Translations under genes and position numbers: made by a program
The notes under the pieces: generated by a model
Told to the model about the DNA's origin: nothing
What the model saw: only the letters and a program-made list of their open reading frames with translations
Database searches by the model: none
Origin: Candidatus Thalassarchaeum betae
GTDB lineage: Archaea > Thermoplasmatota > Poseidoniia > Poseidoniales > Thalassarchaeaceae
Assembly: GCA_003193925.1 (NCBI GenBank)
Contig: PSPG01000003.1
Coordinates: 40,797 to 104,796, forward strand
Direction of reading: 5' to 3'
Length of the DNA: 64,000 bases
In this document: piece after piece, positions 8,322 to 18,162 of the stretch
How positions within the stretch are numbered: the stretch's first letter is position 1
Layout: each line of letters starts with the position of its first letter

Positions 8322-11198
8322 ATGGCGATTACCCGGCAGGGAGTCTGGAGATGCCCCTCCTGTGAGCATCATCAGACATGGAGGACGAAAGAATCGATCG
8401 AGAGAATTGACAGGAGGTGCAAGCACTGCGGCAAGCGGGTCCGGGCGATCCTCGACCGTTCTTCGAGCGGACAGGGTAGGCAGCGGGCGGTGCAGATCTG
8501 GGAGCGTGATACCACCTTGGACCTGGATGAGCTCAAGGATGAGGCCCTTCGCAGAGACCAGGAGTCAGAGCGAAGGGTCGAGCGGGCGGACTCGATCCGC
8601 TCTTATGCTTCCGGGACTGCTTCCCAGAGCGACCTGCCTACGATATGGGGGGCGGGCTGGGAGCCTAGCTCCGCCCTCGACTTCCCGACCCCGCTGAGCT
8701 CCTCGTCAGCCCGGGCCGAACTGCTCAGATTCGTCGTCGAGAGACATGACGGTCACCTCGGCGCTGCAGCCTCAAGTTGGGACGAGCTAGGGGCTCCGGA
8801 GTCATTCGGAGGAGAGGCTTTCCACGAGTTCTCGAAGCGTTATGTGAGTGCCCTTGAAGAGTCCCTGCACGAGCGTCTACTGACTCCTGCGCTATCCTCG
8901 TTGGGAGATGCCGAGGTCATACCCAGAAGGTCGGGTGAACTGCATCTGGAACGGCGTGCTGCGAGGCTATTGCTCGACATCGTACTATGCTTGAGGCGAA
9001 TCGCCCACTACGCTTCAATCACCCTCGAGCAACGCATGGAGTGGCAGAGGATGATGACTAGGACGAGAGCAGTAGACGAGCACCTCAAGGACCTCTTCGC
9101 GAACGGCCTGCCCACGCCCGATGGCGGAACCTTCGGAGGAAAGGGATTCCGTTCGACCTGGCAGGAGGGAGTGGTCGCGTGCGCGGGCGCGATGCGAAGG
9201 GGCATCGATATCCCAGAGGAGGAACGCGCTCGAGCCGACATCGTAGCCCCGATGATCCGGGACGTCGGACTCGCACTGGCCATGGGACAGACTGCGACCG
9301 AGGTCTTCGCCGCCCAGATAGGCAAGTCCGGCTCGTACATGGACGGCGGGCAGGAGGGCTCGGGCGGAAGGGACCTGCACATCGGCAACTGGGAGAAGGG
9401 GATCCTGCCCCCGACCGCTCCCCTGCCGATAGCGAGCGCCACCACCACCGGAGTTGCTCTCGCGGCGTCTAGGCTCGGAGTGGACCGTTTTCACCTCGCG
9501 CCAGTCGGTGAGGGCTGCAGCAGCAGCGGCGAGTTCTGGGAGGCGATGAACCTCGCAGGAGCCCGCGGACTACCGATATCTTTCATGATCCAGAACAACC
9601 AGATCGCCCTAGACACCTTCGTGACCGGCCAGTCCGGAGTCGAGACCTTCGGCGACAAGGGGCATGCCATGGGGATGCCGGCCTGGACGATGGACGGCTC
9701 GGACCCGGGGCTGTTCTACGCCTCCACCGCCGTCGCGAGGGAGTTCGCGACCGGTGGAGGGGGGCCGACCCTGATACACGTCGAGACGATGCGGGGCTGC
9801 GGGCACGCGCACCACCATGACGACCTGTACCTCGGTGCAGCCTCGGGGAACCCGCCCGGCTACGTCGACCGAGAGCTGCTCACCTACTGGGCGGAGAAGG
9901 ACCCAGTCCCGAACCACCGGGAACTGATGATCCAGCTCGGTGCGGACGAGAGGGAGATCGAGTCGATGGAGGCTCTAGAGCAGGCGTTGGTGGATGCCTC
10001 CCGGGAGGAGATGGAGGAGATGCCGTGGCCCGAGGGCCACACCGTGACAAAGGGCGTGACGAGCCTACATGACGCTACCGGACACGCCGAGCAGTACGAG
10101 AGGTTCGGGCGCGAGGTGGCTGTGGTCGATTCGCCTCTGGCTCCGGGTGAGAGCTCTCTAGAGTTCTCTGACGCCTCCAACTCCTGGACCTTCAGTCGAG
10201 CCATCCAAAGAGGGATGGTCTCGATCGCCGAGAAGCACGGCGACAAGGTCGTGTTCATGGGGCAGGACATGGAAGTCGCCGGTGCCTTCGGCATGACTAT
10301 TCCACTGATTGCCAAGGGGCATTCGGACAAACTCCTCGACATGCCACTGTCCGAGTCCGTCATCGTCCACTCCGCTATTGGCGCGGCCTTAGGCGGGATG
10401 CGCCCGGTAGCAGAGATCCAATTCGGCGGCTTCGCTGCTCTGGCGATGAACGCACTCGTCAACAACGCGGCCCAACTGCGCTGGCGCTGGGGTGCGAATG
10501 TTCCGGTCACCGTCCGGATACCCCTCGGTGGGAAGACGCGTAGTGGGCCGTTCCATGCAAACATGATCGAGTCTTGGTTCCTCAACGACCCGGGCTTGGT
10601 GATAGTCTTCCCGAGCACTCCGCAAGACGCCTACGACCTGCTCATCGAGTCTCACGAACTCGCTGACCCGGTCGTCTTCCTCGAGCACCTCGGGCTGTAT
10701 GGATTGAAGGGGGGCTTGACCGGCTGGGGGGAGTTGATCAACCAGCTCGTGGACACCGAGTCAGTCCACCAGCGACTTGCCGCTGGAGAGAACTCATTGG
10801 GAGAGGCCCGCGTCGTCCGGGGTGGCAAGGACCTGACCATCGTCACCTGGGGTGCGATGGTCCATGTCGCGATGAAAGCGGCCTCCGAGGCGGCCAAGAA
10901 GGGGATCGAAGTCGAAGTGGTCGACCTTCGGACCATACTGCCCTTCGACGCCCGGACCTGCATCGAATCGGTGCGACGGACCGGACGCCTCGTAGTCCTG
11001 CAGGAAGCGCAGTGGACTGGGGGCTTGGGCAACACCGTGAGCAGTCGCATCCTCGAGGAGGCGTTCTGGTGCCTCGAGTCCCCTCCCGTGGTCATAGGCG
11101 CGCTCGACACCCCTGTCCCCTTCGCCCCCACTCTGGAGGACTACACCATACCCACAGCCGAACTGGTGTCCCGTCACATCGAGAGGATGTGCGCCTGA
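8322..11198 (+). CDS. Fused alpha/beta E1 2-oxoacid (branched-chain-type) dehydrogenase with N-terminal zinc-ribbon extension
   Basis: N-terminal CPSC...CKHC pair; E1-alpha-like and transketolase-type E1-beta halves (VAEIQFGGFAALAMNALVNNAAQLRWRWG; VTVRIPLGG; VVVLQEAQWTGGLGNTV). Confidence 0.88.
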   Translation: MAITRQGVWRCPSCEHHQTWRTKESIERIDRRCKHCGKRVRAILDRSSSGQGRQRAVQIWERDTTLDLDELKDEALRRDQESERRVERADSIRSYASGTASQSDLPTIWGAGWEPSSALDFPTPLSSSSARAELLRFVVERHDGHLGAAASSWDELGAPESFGGEAFHEFSKRYVSALEESLHERLLTPALSSLGDAEVIPRRSGELHLERRAARLLLDIVLCLRRIAHYASITLEQRMEWQRMMTRTRAVDEHLKDLFANGLPTPDGGTFGGKGFRSTWQEGVVACAGAMRRGIDIPEEERARADIVAPMIRDVGLALAMGQTATEVFAAQIGKSGSYMDGGQEGSGGRDLHIGNWEKGILPPTAPLPIASATTTGVALAASRLGVDRFHLAPVGEGCSSSGEFWEAMNLAGARGLPISFMIQNNQIALDTFVTGQSGVETFGDKGHAMGMPAWTMDGSDPGLFYASTAVAREFATGGGGPTLIHVETMRGCGHAHHHDDLYLGAASGNPPGYVDRELLTYWAEKDPVPNHRELMIQLGADEREIESMEALEQALVDASREEMEEMPWPEGHTVTKGVTSLHDATGHAEQYERFGREVAVVDSPLAPGESSLEFSDASNSWTFSRAIQRGMVSIAEKHGDKVVFMGQDMEVAGAFGMTIPLIAKGHSDKLLDMPLSESVIVHSAIGAALGGMRPVAEIQFGGFAALAMNALVNNAAQLRWRWGANVPVTVRIPLGGKTRSGPFHANMIESWFLNDPGLVIVFPSTPQDAYDLLIESHELADPVVFLEHLGLYGLKGGLTGWGELINQLVDTESVHQRLAAGENSLGEARVVRGGKDLTIVTWGAMVHVAMKAASEAAKKGIEVEVVDLRTILPFDARTCIESVRRTGRLVVLQEAQWTGGLGNTVSSRILEEAFWCLESPPVVIGALDTPVPFAPTLEDYTIPTAELVSRHIERMCA

Positions 11199-11259
11199 GT
11201 ACCCCGGTCGCCCAACCAAATGGTCATGAGCGTAGTGCCGTCTCCCGAGAGCGAGTCGC

Positions 11260-12204
11260 ATGGCCTTGGCAGAGACTGACGGGATGCTTGTCATTGCCGG
11301 GTTCGTCCTCCTGATGCTGGGGGGCGAGTTCGTCGTCCAAGGAGCCATCACCATAGCCAACAGGCTGAAGGTCCCGCCGCTCCTGATCGGATTCACCGTC
11401 GTCGCCATCGGGACATCGCTGCCGGAGTTGGCAGTTGTCTTGGAGGCAGTCAGCGAAGGCACCCACGAGATCGCCGTCGGAGCTGTTCTCGGCTCCAACG
11501 TGGCCAATGTGATGCTGGTTCTGGGAACCGCGGCCCTGCTTGGCGCGGCATCGGACCCCGGGCCCGGCATCCGTCGCGACGCGATAGCCGTCGCCGTCGC
11601 CACCGTGATCCTGCTGGCTGCCGTGCTGATCGGGGAGATCGCGTCGCAGTTCGGCGTCCTCATGCTGCTGGGCCTCGCCGCCTACTACACCTACTCCTAC
11701 CGTGCCTCCAAGGCAGATGGGAACGATGTCGAGGACAGCAAGTCCTGGTTGCCTGACAACGTGAAACTGGCAATCCCGACCACCGTCGCGGGTGGCTACA
11801 TGATCTGGACTGGCGCTCAGATGCTGGTCGAGGGGGCCACTGGACTAGCGACCGACTACGGCATCTCCGAGTCCGTCATAGGCCTCTCGATAGTGGCGCT
11901 GGGAACCTCCCTCCCCGAGTTAGCGGTGACTCTGGTCGCTGGGCTCAGGGGGCAGGGGGGCGTTGCCCTGGGCAACGTGCTTGGCTCCAACGTCATCAAC
12001 ATCCTCGGCATCCTGGGTGTGGCCTCTACATACGCGGGAGGGCTAATCGTAGCTCCGGAATTCGCTGTGCGGGACATCTGGGTCGTCGTCCTCACATCGG
12101 GCTTCATCGTAGCCATGCTGCTGGACGAGCGTCACATCGGCAGGCGGGTGGGAGCGACGATGGTCGCCGGTTACCTGGCGTACATGGTGTTCCTGTACCT
12201 CTAG
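11260..12204 (+). CDS. Calcium/sodium (CaCA family) antiporter, YrbG-like
   Basis: Two alpha repeats: VVAIGTSLPELAVV...GSNVANV and IVALGTSLPELAVT...GSNVINI. Confidence 0.93.
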   Translation: MALAETDGMLVIAGFVLLMLGGEFVVQGAITIANRLKVPPLLIGFTVVAIGTSLPELAVVLEAVSEGTHEIAVGAVLGSNVANVMLVLGTAALLGAASDPGPGIRRDAIAVAVATVILLAAVLIGEIASQFGVLMLLGLAAYYTYSYRASKADGNDVEDSKSWLPDNVKLAIPTTVAGGYMIWTGAQMLVEGATGLATDYGISESVIGLSIVALGTSLPELAVTLVAGLRGQGGVALGNVLGSNVINILGILGVASTYAGGLIVAPEFAVRDIWVVVLTSGFIVAMLLDERHIGRRVGATMVAGYLAYMVFLYL

Positions 12205-12263
12205 GTCCGGTTAGCGCTATCCGGGGTGCGAACCGCTAAGACCGAGGCCTCGCCCCTAGGGCC

Positions 12264-13409
12264 ATGGTCGACTTCAGCCTGTCAGAGGAGCAGCGTATGC
12301 TCCAGGAGGCGGCGCGCGAGTTTGCTGCTGCGGAAGTCCAGCCGCACGCTGAGAAGTGGGACCGTGAGAGCACCTTCCCGCGAGAGGCGATACGCAAGGC
12401 CAACGAACTCGGTCTGCTCACCGTCAAGATTCCCGAGGAGTACGGCGGCTACGGCATGGGCTCCTTCGAGGAGGTTCTGATATGCGAGGAAATCGGATGG
12501 GGCGACCCTGGGTTCGCCACCGCATCTGGCAGCACGATGCTGGCTTCCTACCCACTCATCACAGGCGGCACTGAGGACCAGAAGCAGCGCTACCTGTCCA
12601 AGGTCGCCGATGGCTGCATCGCAGCCTACTGTGTGACGGAACCCGGTGCCGGTAGCGATGTGCAGTCGATTCGGACGCAAGCCGTCAGGGACGGTGACGA
12701 CTATGTCGTCACCGGCAGCAAGATGTGGATCACCGGAGCCGGTCACGCTGACTGGTTCTTCGTTCTGGCATACACCGACAGGGAAGCTGGGTACAGGGGA
12801 ATGAGCGGTTTCATCGTCGACGCCGACAGCGCCGGCGTCGTGCTCGGCAAGAAGGAGGAGAACATGGGCCAGCGCTGCTCCGACACGCGCGCGGTCGACT
12901 TCAACGACGTTCGCGTGCCGGCGGAGAACCTCATCGGCGGCGAGGAGAACGGCGGCTGGATGAATGCGATGAGGGCGTTCGACCTCTCGAGGCCCACGAT
13001 ATCCGCGCACGCCGTCGGCAATGCCAGGGGCGCCATGGAAGAGGCCCTGAGGTACGCCAATGAGCGCAGCACCTTCGGAAAGCCGATCTACAGGCACCAA
13101 GCGATCTCGTTCATGATCGCTGACATGGCGACCAAGATCGAAGCTGCCAGGCTTCTGACGTGGTGCGCGGCGAAGAAGGCCGACGCCGGCGAGCGCAACA
13201 CACTCGAAGCCGCCCACGCCAAGCGCTTCTCCGCCGACATGGCGATGGAGGTGACCACCGACGCGGTGCAGGTGTTCGGCGGATACGGCTACTCCGAGGA
13301 GTATCCCGTGGCCCGCCGCATGCGAGGTGCCAAGGTGGTTCAGATCTTCGAGGGTTCGAGCCAGATTCAGAGGATGATCATCGGGCGAGAGCTGCTCCGG
13401 GGCATGTGA
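12264..13409 (+). CDS. Acyl-CoA dehydrogenase
   Basis: AYCVTEPGAGSDVQSIRT, SKMWITGAGHADWFFV, DAVQVFGGYGYSEEYPVARRMRGAKVVQIFEGSSQIQR. Confidence 0.95.
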   Translation: MVDFSLSEEQRMLQEAAREFAAAEVQPHAEKWDRESTFPREAIRKANELGLLTVKIPEEYGGYGMGSFEEVLICEEIGWGDPGFATASGSTMLASYPLITGGTEDQKQRYLSKVADGCIAAYCVTEPGAGSDVQSIRTQAVRDGDDYVVTGSKMWITGAGHADWFFVLAYTDREAGYRGMSGFIVDADSAGVVLGKKEENMGQRCSDTRAVDFNDVRVPAENLIGGEENGGWMNAMRAFDLSRPTISAHAVGNARGAMEEALRYANERSTFGKPIYRHQAISFMIADMATKIEAARLLTWCAAKKADAGERNTLEAAHAKRFSADMAMEVTTDAVQVFGGYGYSEEYPVARRMRGAKVVQIFEGSSQIQRMIIGRELLRGM

Positions 13410-13419
13410 TGGTGGTGAG

Positions 13420-14001
13420 ATGGCCGAAGACGCCGTTGCTATCGGCTGCGTCGTCCTAGCGGCGGGTGGCAGCGGGCGCCTCGGGCAGCCCAAGGCGCTG
13501 ATCGAGGTGGGTCAAGGCACCCTGATCCAATGGCTGGTCGGAAGGCTCGAGAGCCACGGCCTAGCGCCAGTGGTCGTGACGCGGGGGGAGTTGCTGGAGG
13601 ATGTGGCGGCATCCGTCGCTTGCCGGGTAATCGTCAACCCTCGTCCGGAGGATGGGCGGACCGGGACCCTCCAAGTGGGCATCGCCCACCTCGATAGAGA
13701 GATCGGTCCCGGGTACGGCCTGCTGGTGGTGCCCGTAGACCGCCCGGGCTTCTCGGACTCGACTCTCCGGAGTCTCATCTCCTCGGAGCGCACCGCCTGC
13801 CCGACGAAGGACGGGAGGGGAGCGCATCCGATCGTCATTTTAGCCGCCGAAGTCGGGAGGATTCGAAGCGCTGCGCCCGACGCTCCGCTACGCGAACTGA
13901 TAGAACCTTTCCGACTAGAGGTCGAGGACCCCCACCTGCACCTCAACGTAGATCTGCCAGGAGATTTGATCGGTCTGGATGATTCGTTGGTGAATCTGTG
14001 A
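13420..14001 (+). CDS. MobA/MocA-like NTP transferase (molybdenum cofactor nucleotidyltransferase-like)
   Basis: CVVLAAGGSGRLGQPKALIEV nucleotidyltransferase motif; LLVVPVDRPGF. Confidence 0.82.
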   Translation: MAEDAVAIGCVVLAAGGSGRLGQPKALIEVGQGTLIQWLVGRLESHGLAPVVVTRGELLEDVAASVACRVIVNPRPEDGRTGTLQVGIAHLDREIGPGYGLLVVPVDRPGFSDSTLRSLISSERTACPTKDGRGAHPIVILAAEVGRIRSAAPDAPLRELIEPFRLEVEDPHLHLNVDLPGDLIGLDDSLVNL

Positions 14002-14065
14002 TACAGAGTGCTTTGGAATAGGAAGCATATTCTTTTCAGTCAATCCACTTTCGGGAGTCCGTAAC

Positions 14066-14884
14066 ATGGGCATCGTAGCATTCATGGAAGGTTTCGACCC
14101 CATTCAACAGGCCTTGATCGCGGGCCTCTTCACATGGTTCTTGACAGCGGCGGGAGCCGCTATTGTGATATTCTTCAAGGAAATAGATAGGAAGGTACTG
14201 GATGGTATGCTGGGATTCGCAGCTGGTGTCATGATAGCAGCCAGTTTCTGGTCACTTCTCTCTCCGGCTCTAGAATTATCGGAAGGCAAGGATCTGCCAG
14301 TCTGGTTCCCTGCGCTCGTGGGATTCCTACTTGGAGGATTCTGCATGAGACTAATCGACATGTTCCTTCCGCATCTTCACCCAGGAGCGCCTCCCGAAGA
14401 GGTAGAGGGAGTCGATAGCTCCTGGCACAGAAGCATGTTGCTCGTCTCGGCGATCACCCTCCACAATATCCCAGAGGGGCTCGCAATCGGAGTGGCATTC
14501 GGGGCCGCAGCCTCAGGATTCGAGGGTGCGACCACGGGCGGAGCGATAGCACTGGCAATAGGAATCGGTATCCAGAACTTCCCCGAGGGGGCGGCGGTCT
14601 CGCTGCCCCTCAGACGTGAGGGGCTCTCGAGGAGGGGCAGCTTCCTGTGGGGGCAATTATCCGCTAGCGTCGAGCCTGTGGCAGCCGTGTTGGGGGCTGC
14701 ACTGGTGATCGTTGCGACACCCATTCTTCCCTATGCCTTGGCTTTCGCGGCGGGTGCGATGATCTTCGTAGTGGTCGAGGAACTGATACCAGAGGCCCAC
14801 AGGGGCGGGAACGGCGATATCGCCACCATGGGCGCGATGTTAGGATTCGCCGTCATGATGGTTCTCGACGTCGCCTTCGCATGA
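14066..14884 (+). CDS. ZIP family divalent metal transporter
   Basis: HNIPEGLAIGVAFG and NFPEGAAVSLPLR motifs; VVEELIPEAHRG. Confidence 0.92.
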   Translation: MGIVAFMEGFDPIQQALIAGLFTWFLTAAGAAIVIFFKEIDRKVLDGMLGFAAGVMIAASFWSLLSPALELSEGKDLPVWFPALVGFLLGGFCMRLIDMFLPHLHPGAPPEEVEGVDSSWHRSMLLVSAITLHNIPEGLAIGVAFGAAASGFEGATTGGAIALAIGIGIQNFPEGAAVSLPLRREGLSRRGSFLWGQLSASVEPVAAVLGAALVIVATPILPYALAFAAGAMIFVVVEELIPEAHRGGNGDIATMGAMLGFAVMMVLDVAFA

Positions 14885-14890
14885 TTCCGG

Positions 14891-15760
14891 TTGCGCAACC
14901 ACAAAGGCACACTACCTGCTCTCAGGGACGTGACTCGCGCTGTCCTGACATGGGTGCTAGAGAGGCTCGAGGGCGGCGAGCGCGTCGCCATGGCCTCGGT
15001 AATCGAGGCCAGCGGCAGTGTGCCGGGCAAGCCTGGAGCGAGGCTCGCGATGACATCAGGGGGGGCAAAGTTCGGCACCGTCGGTGGAGCCGGGCTCGAG
15101 TTGAAGGTCGAGAACGCTCTGAAAGAGTTGCTCAACGGGAGCCGGGAGCCTGCCCGCAGCAAGGGGGGGAAGGTGGAGACCTTCCTGCTCTACAAGGATG
15201 CGAAGGGAGAAGAAGTGACGTCCCTTGACAGCCTATGCGGCGGCCGCGTTACCGTCGCCATGGAGGTCATCGAGCCCATGCCGCACATACTCATCGCAGG
15301 TGGCGGGCACGTCGGCCGCTCGGTCGCTATCGTATGCGACACGCTCGGCTGGTCGCACAGCGTTTTCGACGTTCGCCCCGAGTACGCCGACTCTGAGCGC
15401 TACCCCTTCGCAACCGAGTTGCACGCCAAGGCGGTCTCGGAGTTCCTGGACTCTGAGGACGCCGTCTCCCTGAGCAGATTCTCCGACGTTCTGCTGCTGG
15501 GCCACGACTGGGTCGTAGACCAGCAGATGCTGCTGGGGATGCTGAGCGAGTTCGACGGGGGCTCGCGGCCGAGGATTGGCGTCATCGGCTCGACCGTGAA
15601 GTGGAACGCTTTCCGTGAGGCCGCCGTCGAAGAGGGCATCTCACAGGCCGCAGTCGACTCGGTGAGATGCCCCATCGGACTCGACATCGGCGCGGACTCG
15701 CCGGAGGAGATCGCCGTAGCGGTCTGCGCCGAGATCATGGCTCTGGAGAAGCGGGATTAG
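14891..15760 (+). CDS. XdhC/CoxI family Mo-hydroxylase maturation protein
   Basis: GSVPGKPGARLAMT; PHILIAGGGHVGRSVAIVCDTLGW; CPIGLDIGADSPEEIAVAVCAEI. TTG start. Confidence 0.9.
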   Translation: MRNHKGTLPALRDVTRAVLTWVLERLEGGERVAMASVIEASGSVPGKPGARLAMTSGGAKFGTVGGAGLELKVENALKELLNGSREPARSKGGKVETFLLYKDAKGEEVTSLDSLCGGRVTVAMEVIEPMPHILIAGGGHVGRSVAIVCDTLGWSHSVFDVRPEYADSERYPFATELHAKAVSEFLDSEDAVSLSRFSDVLLLGHDWVVDQQMLLGMLSEFDGGSRPRIGVIGSTVKWNAFREAAVEEGISQAAVDSVRCPIGLDIGADSPEEIAVAVCAEIMALEKRD

Positions 15761-15763
15761 AAA

Positions 15764-16162
15764 TCACTCGACGAGTTCCGTCTCGTCCTCATCCGCTGCT
15801 CCCCTAGGTTCTATTTCGACGATATGGACATCCTGGCTCTCGGTGACATGAACTATTTCGGGTTGCCTTTCCAGACTTGGGATGAAAGTGGCTATTGACA
15901 CCCATATCAACACTATAATCAGAATAACAGTTAACGAATTCTGAACAGCATTTGTCAAGTCTTCCTGTTCAAAGGATGCTATCCATGCCCATACGAAACC
16001 AGTTGCGAATGCTATTGTTAGCAATATTGAGCCTACAATCGCTAGGCCCACTCTGACAGGCATCTTCCCGAAAGCGCCGAAAACAAGATTGATGATTTTT
16101 GAAATGTTACTAGTAGTGAACCTGAAAACGCTTGAGAATAGTTTCCTGCCTATGAATCCCAC
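15764..16162 (-). CDS. Small membrane protein with acidic C-terminus, unknown function
   Basis: Two predicted TM segments, acidic tail; AT-richer than neighbours. Confidence 0.6.
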   Translation of the reverse strand: MGFIGRKLFSSVFRFTTSNISKIINLVFGAFGKMPVRVGLAIVGSILLTIAFATGFVWAWIASFEQEDLTNAVQNSLTVILIIVLIWVSIATFIPSLERQPEIVHVTESQDVHIVEIEPRGAADEDETELVE

Positions 16163-16266
16163 TGTATCACCCTCGGATATGTTACGGTGAGTTCCTACAT
16201 GAATATGCCTGCAATTGCACTACAAATCCGACGAAGGCTGAAATCTCCCCAACGCCGCGGGAGAGC

Positions 16267-17487
16267 GTGCGCAACCTTGCCCTGATGCTCGCGCTTCTGG
16301 TTATCACGGCTCCGCTCAGCGGCTGCCTGTTCTGGGGGGACGACGAGGAACCCGAGGTACAGCCCGAGGAGGAGGTCGGTTTCGGTGCCTTCAGCGTGGT
16401 CGCCCCCATCGACACCGGAATCAACGTCTACCATAACCACTTCCGGATGAACGAGTCCTACCCGCAGTGGCTCCTCGACGGCTTCGGTGTGACCAAGGTC
16501 TGCGATGTGACGTTGAATGGGACCTGGCAGGAGAGGTACGAGGCCGACAAGACCACCTGCTGGGACAACATAACCTCACAGGACGTCGTCTGGTTCCGCG
16601 GCACCCGCATCATCGGCACCACTCCCGACGACAACACTGACATTCCGATCCTCGACGATCCGCAGGACGGGCACGGCACCGCCGTCACCGGAGCCGTACT
16701 CAACGCCAATCCGGATGCTGTCATTTTCTTCGTCGAGGGTTTCAGTGACGCTGCCGTGCTCGCAGCGGCCAACCAGCCCCTAGTGGATCTTATCACCACG
16801 AGTTTCGGCCCAATCCTCTCTGTTCCAGTGCCTGGCATCGAGGACGCCACAAAGTTCGCTGTGGTGCAGAAGAAAAAGCTCCACACGGGGGCGGCCGACA
16901 ACTCGCCCTCGCCGGCAGTCCAGGACTCGACGGCTGGCCCACCGTGGAGCATCGGCGTCTCGGGTTACGCCGAGGAGGGCGATGACCAGAAGGAGACGAT
17001 GAGCGGCTCCTACCCCGACGTCGCCGCGGACTGGACGCAGGTTCTGCCCAACCATGACGACATCGACGGCTACCACGAGACCTCGGGCACCTCTTTCGCC
17101 ACCCCTAGGACAGCAGGCCTGCTGTCGAAGGTCCTGATGCGGCTCCGAGCGGAGTTCGGGGACGCGTCTTCGGGAGCCGATCCTGACACACGCGACGGGC
17201 TGATGGTGAACGGGACGAACTTCACCCTGACCAACGACGACCTGCGCGACACCCTGAACCTCTCGGGATGGTATCCCTCGTTCAACACCTGGGACCCGCT
17301 CTCTGGCACCACTCCGATCTCGCCCATAGCGCCTTGCACGCAAGTAGGCTGGGGTGTGGTGAACGAGAGCAACGTCCTGCCCATAATCGGGCACTTGAAC
17401 GGCACTTCGACGATGGCTAACAGGCCCAGTGACGTGGTCATGTGCATGGAGGCCAATCAGGCTATTCGTGAGGCCTACTGGGAATAA
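16267..17487 (+). CDS. Subtilase-family lipoprotein
   Basis: Lipobox LSGC; APIDTGINVYH (Asp), GHGTAVTGAV (His), GTSFATPRTAGLL (Ser). GTG start. Confidence 0.82.
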   Translation: MRNLALMLALLVITAPLSGCLFWGDDEEPEVQPEEEVGFGAFSVVAPIDTGINVYHNHFRMNESYPQWLLDGFGVTKVCDVTLNGTWQERYEADKTTCWDNITSQDVVWFRGTRIIGTTPDDNTDIPILDDPQDGHGTAVTGAVLNANPDAVIFFVEGFSDAAVLAAANQPLVDLITTSFGPILSVPVPGIEDATKFAVVQKKKLHTGAADNSPSPAVQDSTAGPPWSIGVSGYAEEGDDQKETMSGSYPDVAADWTQVLPNHDDIDGYHETSGTSFATPRTAGLLSKVLMRLRAEFGDASSGADPDTRDGLMVNGTNFTLTNDDLRDTLNLSGWYPSFNTWDPLSGTTPISPIAPCTQVGWGVVNESNVLPIIGHLNGTSTMANRPSDVVMCMEANQAIREAYWE

Positions 17488-17519
17488 CAGCGACCGCTGA
17501 ATACAATATCCGACTTGGA

Positions 17520-17538
17520 TTGACCCCACAGGGGTCAA
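17520..17538 (+). other. 8-bp triloop hairpin between subtilase and Mo-hydroxylase operon
   Basis: TTGACCCC-ACA-GGGGTCAA. Confidence 0.5.
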
Positions 17539-17579
17539 ACCGAATGCTCAAAGGATGACACTGCTGGTGTGGCCACTGC

Positions 17580-18152
17580 ATGGTTCAGTTCCGACTCCCA
17601 ATGCTCCCGGCACCGGACGAGGTTTCGTGGTCCCCCAGCGTGAACGGAGTCAAGCTCGCGCTGCACATCGAGAGCAATGCGATTCTGCTCGACGTCCTGC
17701 GTGACCAGGCAGGCAGCCTGGGTACCAAGCGGGGCTGTGACATGGGAACCTGCGGGTGCTGCAGCGTACTCGTCGACGGGACTCCCAAACTGTCTTGCCT
17801 GATGCTGGCCCAGGAAGCCGACGGCTGTGAGATCACCACCATCGAAGGGCTCGCAGACGGACATCACCTACACCCCATCCAGCAAACCTTCACTGAGTAC
17901 GGCGGAAGCCAGTGTGGCTTCTGCACACCCGGTTTCCTAGTGGTCATCTCAGCTCTGCTGGACGAGAACCCAATCCCGTCAGACGACGAGATCAAGACGG
18001 CTATCGAGGGCAATCTGTGCAGATGCACCGGCTACCAGCAGATCGTCGACTCAGTGCGCGCTGCCTCTGACATCCTGGTCTCCGGCAGCGGCACGCCGAA
18101 TGCGACCGATGCGAAGAGCGATCCGGATCCGAGCTACGGCGGAGAGGCGTAG
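17580..18152 (+). CDS. Mo-hydroxylase [2Fe-2S] subunit (XDH/CoxS/HcrC family)
   Basis: GCDMGTCGCCSVLVDG and GFCTPGFLV...NLCRCTGYQQI cluster motifs. Confidence 0.94.
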   Translation: MVQFRLPMLPAPDEVSWSPSVNGVKLALHIESNAILLDVLRDQAGSLGTKRGCDMGTCGCCSVLVDGTPKLSCLMLAQEADGCEITTIEGLADGHHLHPIQQTFTEYGGSQCGFCTPGFLVVISALLDENPIPSDDEIKTAIEGNLCRCTGYQQIVDSVRAASDILVSGSGTPNATDAKSDPDPSYGGEA

Positions 18153-18162
18153 GTGATTCAAG

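Noticed and set aside
12205-12263. Possible inverted repeat TTAGCG...CGCTAA before the acyl-CoA dehydrogenase
   Set aside because: Only 6-bp arms with a long loop; not distinguishable from chance.
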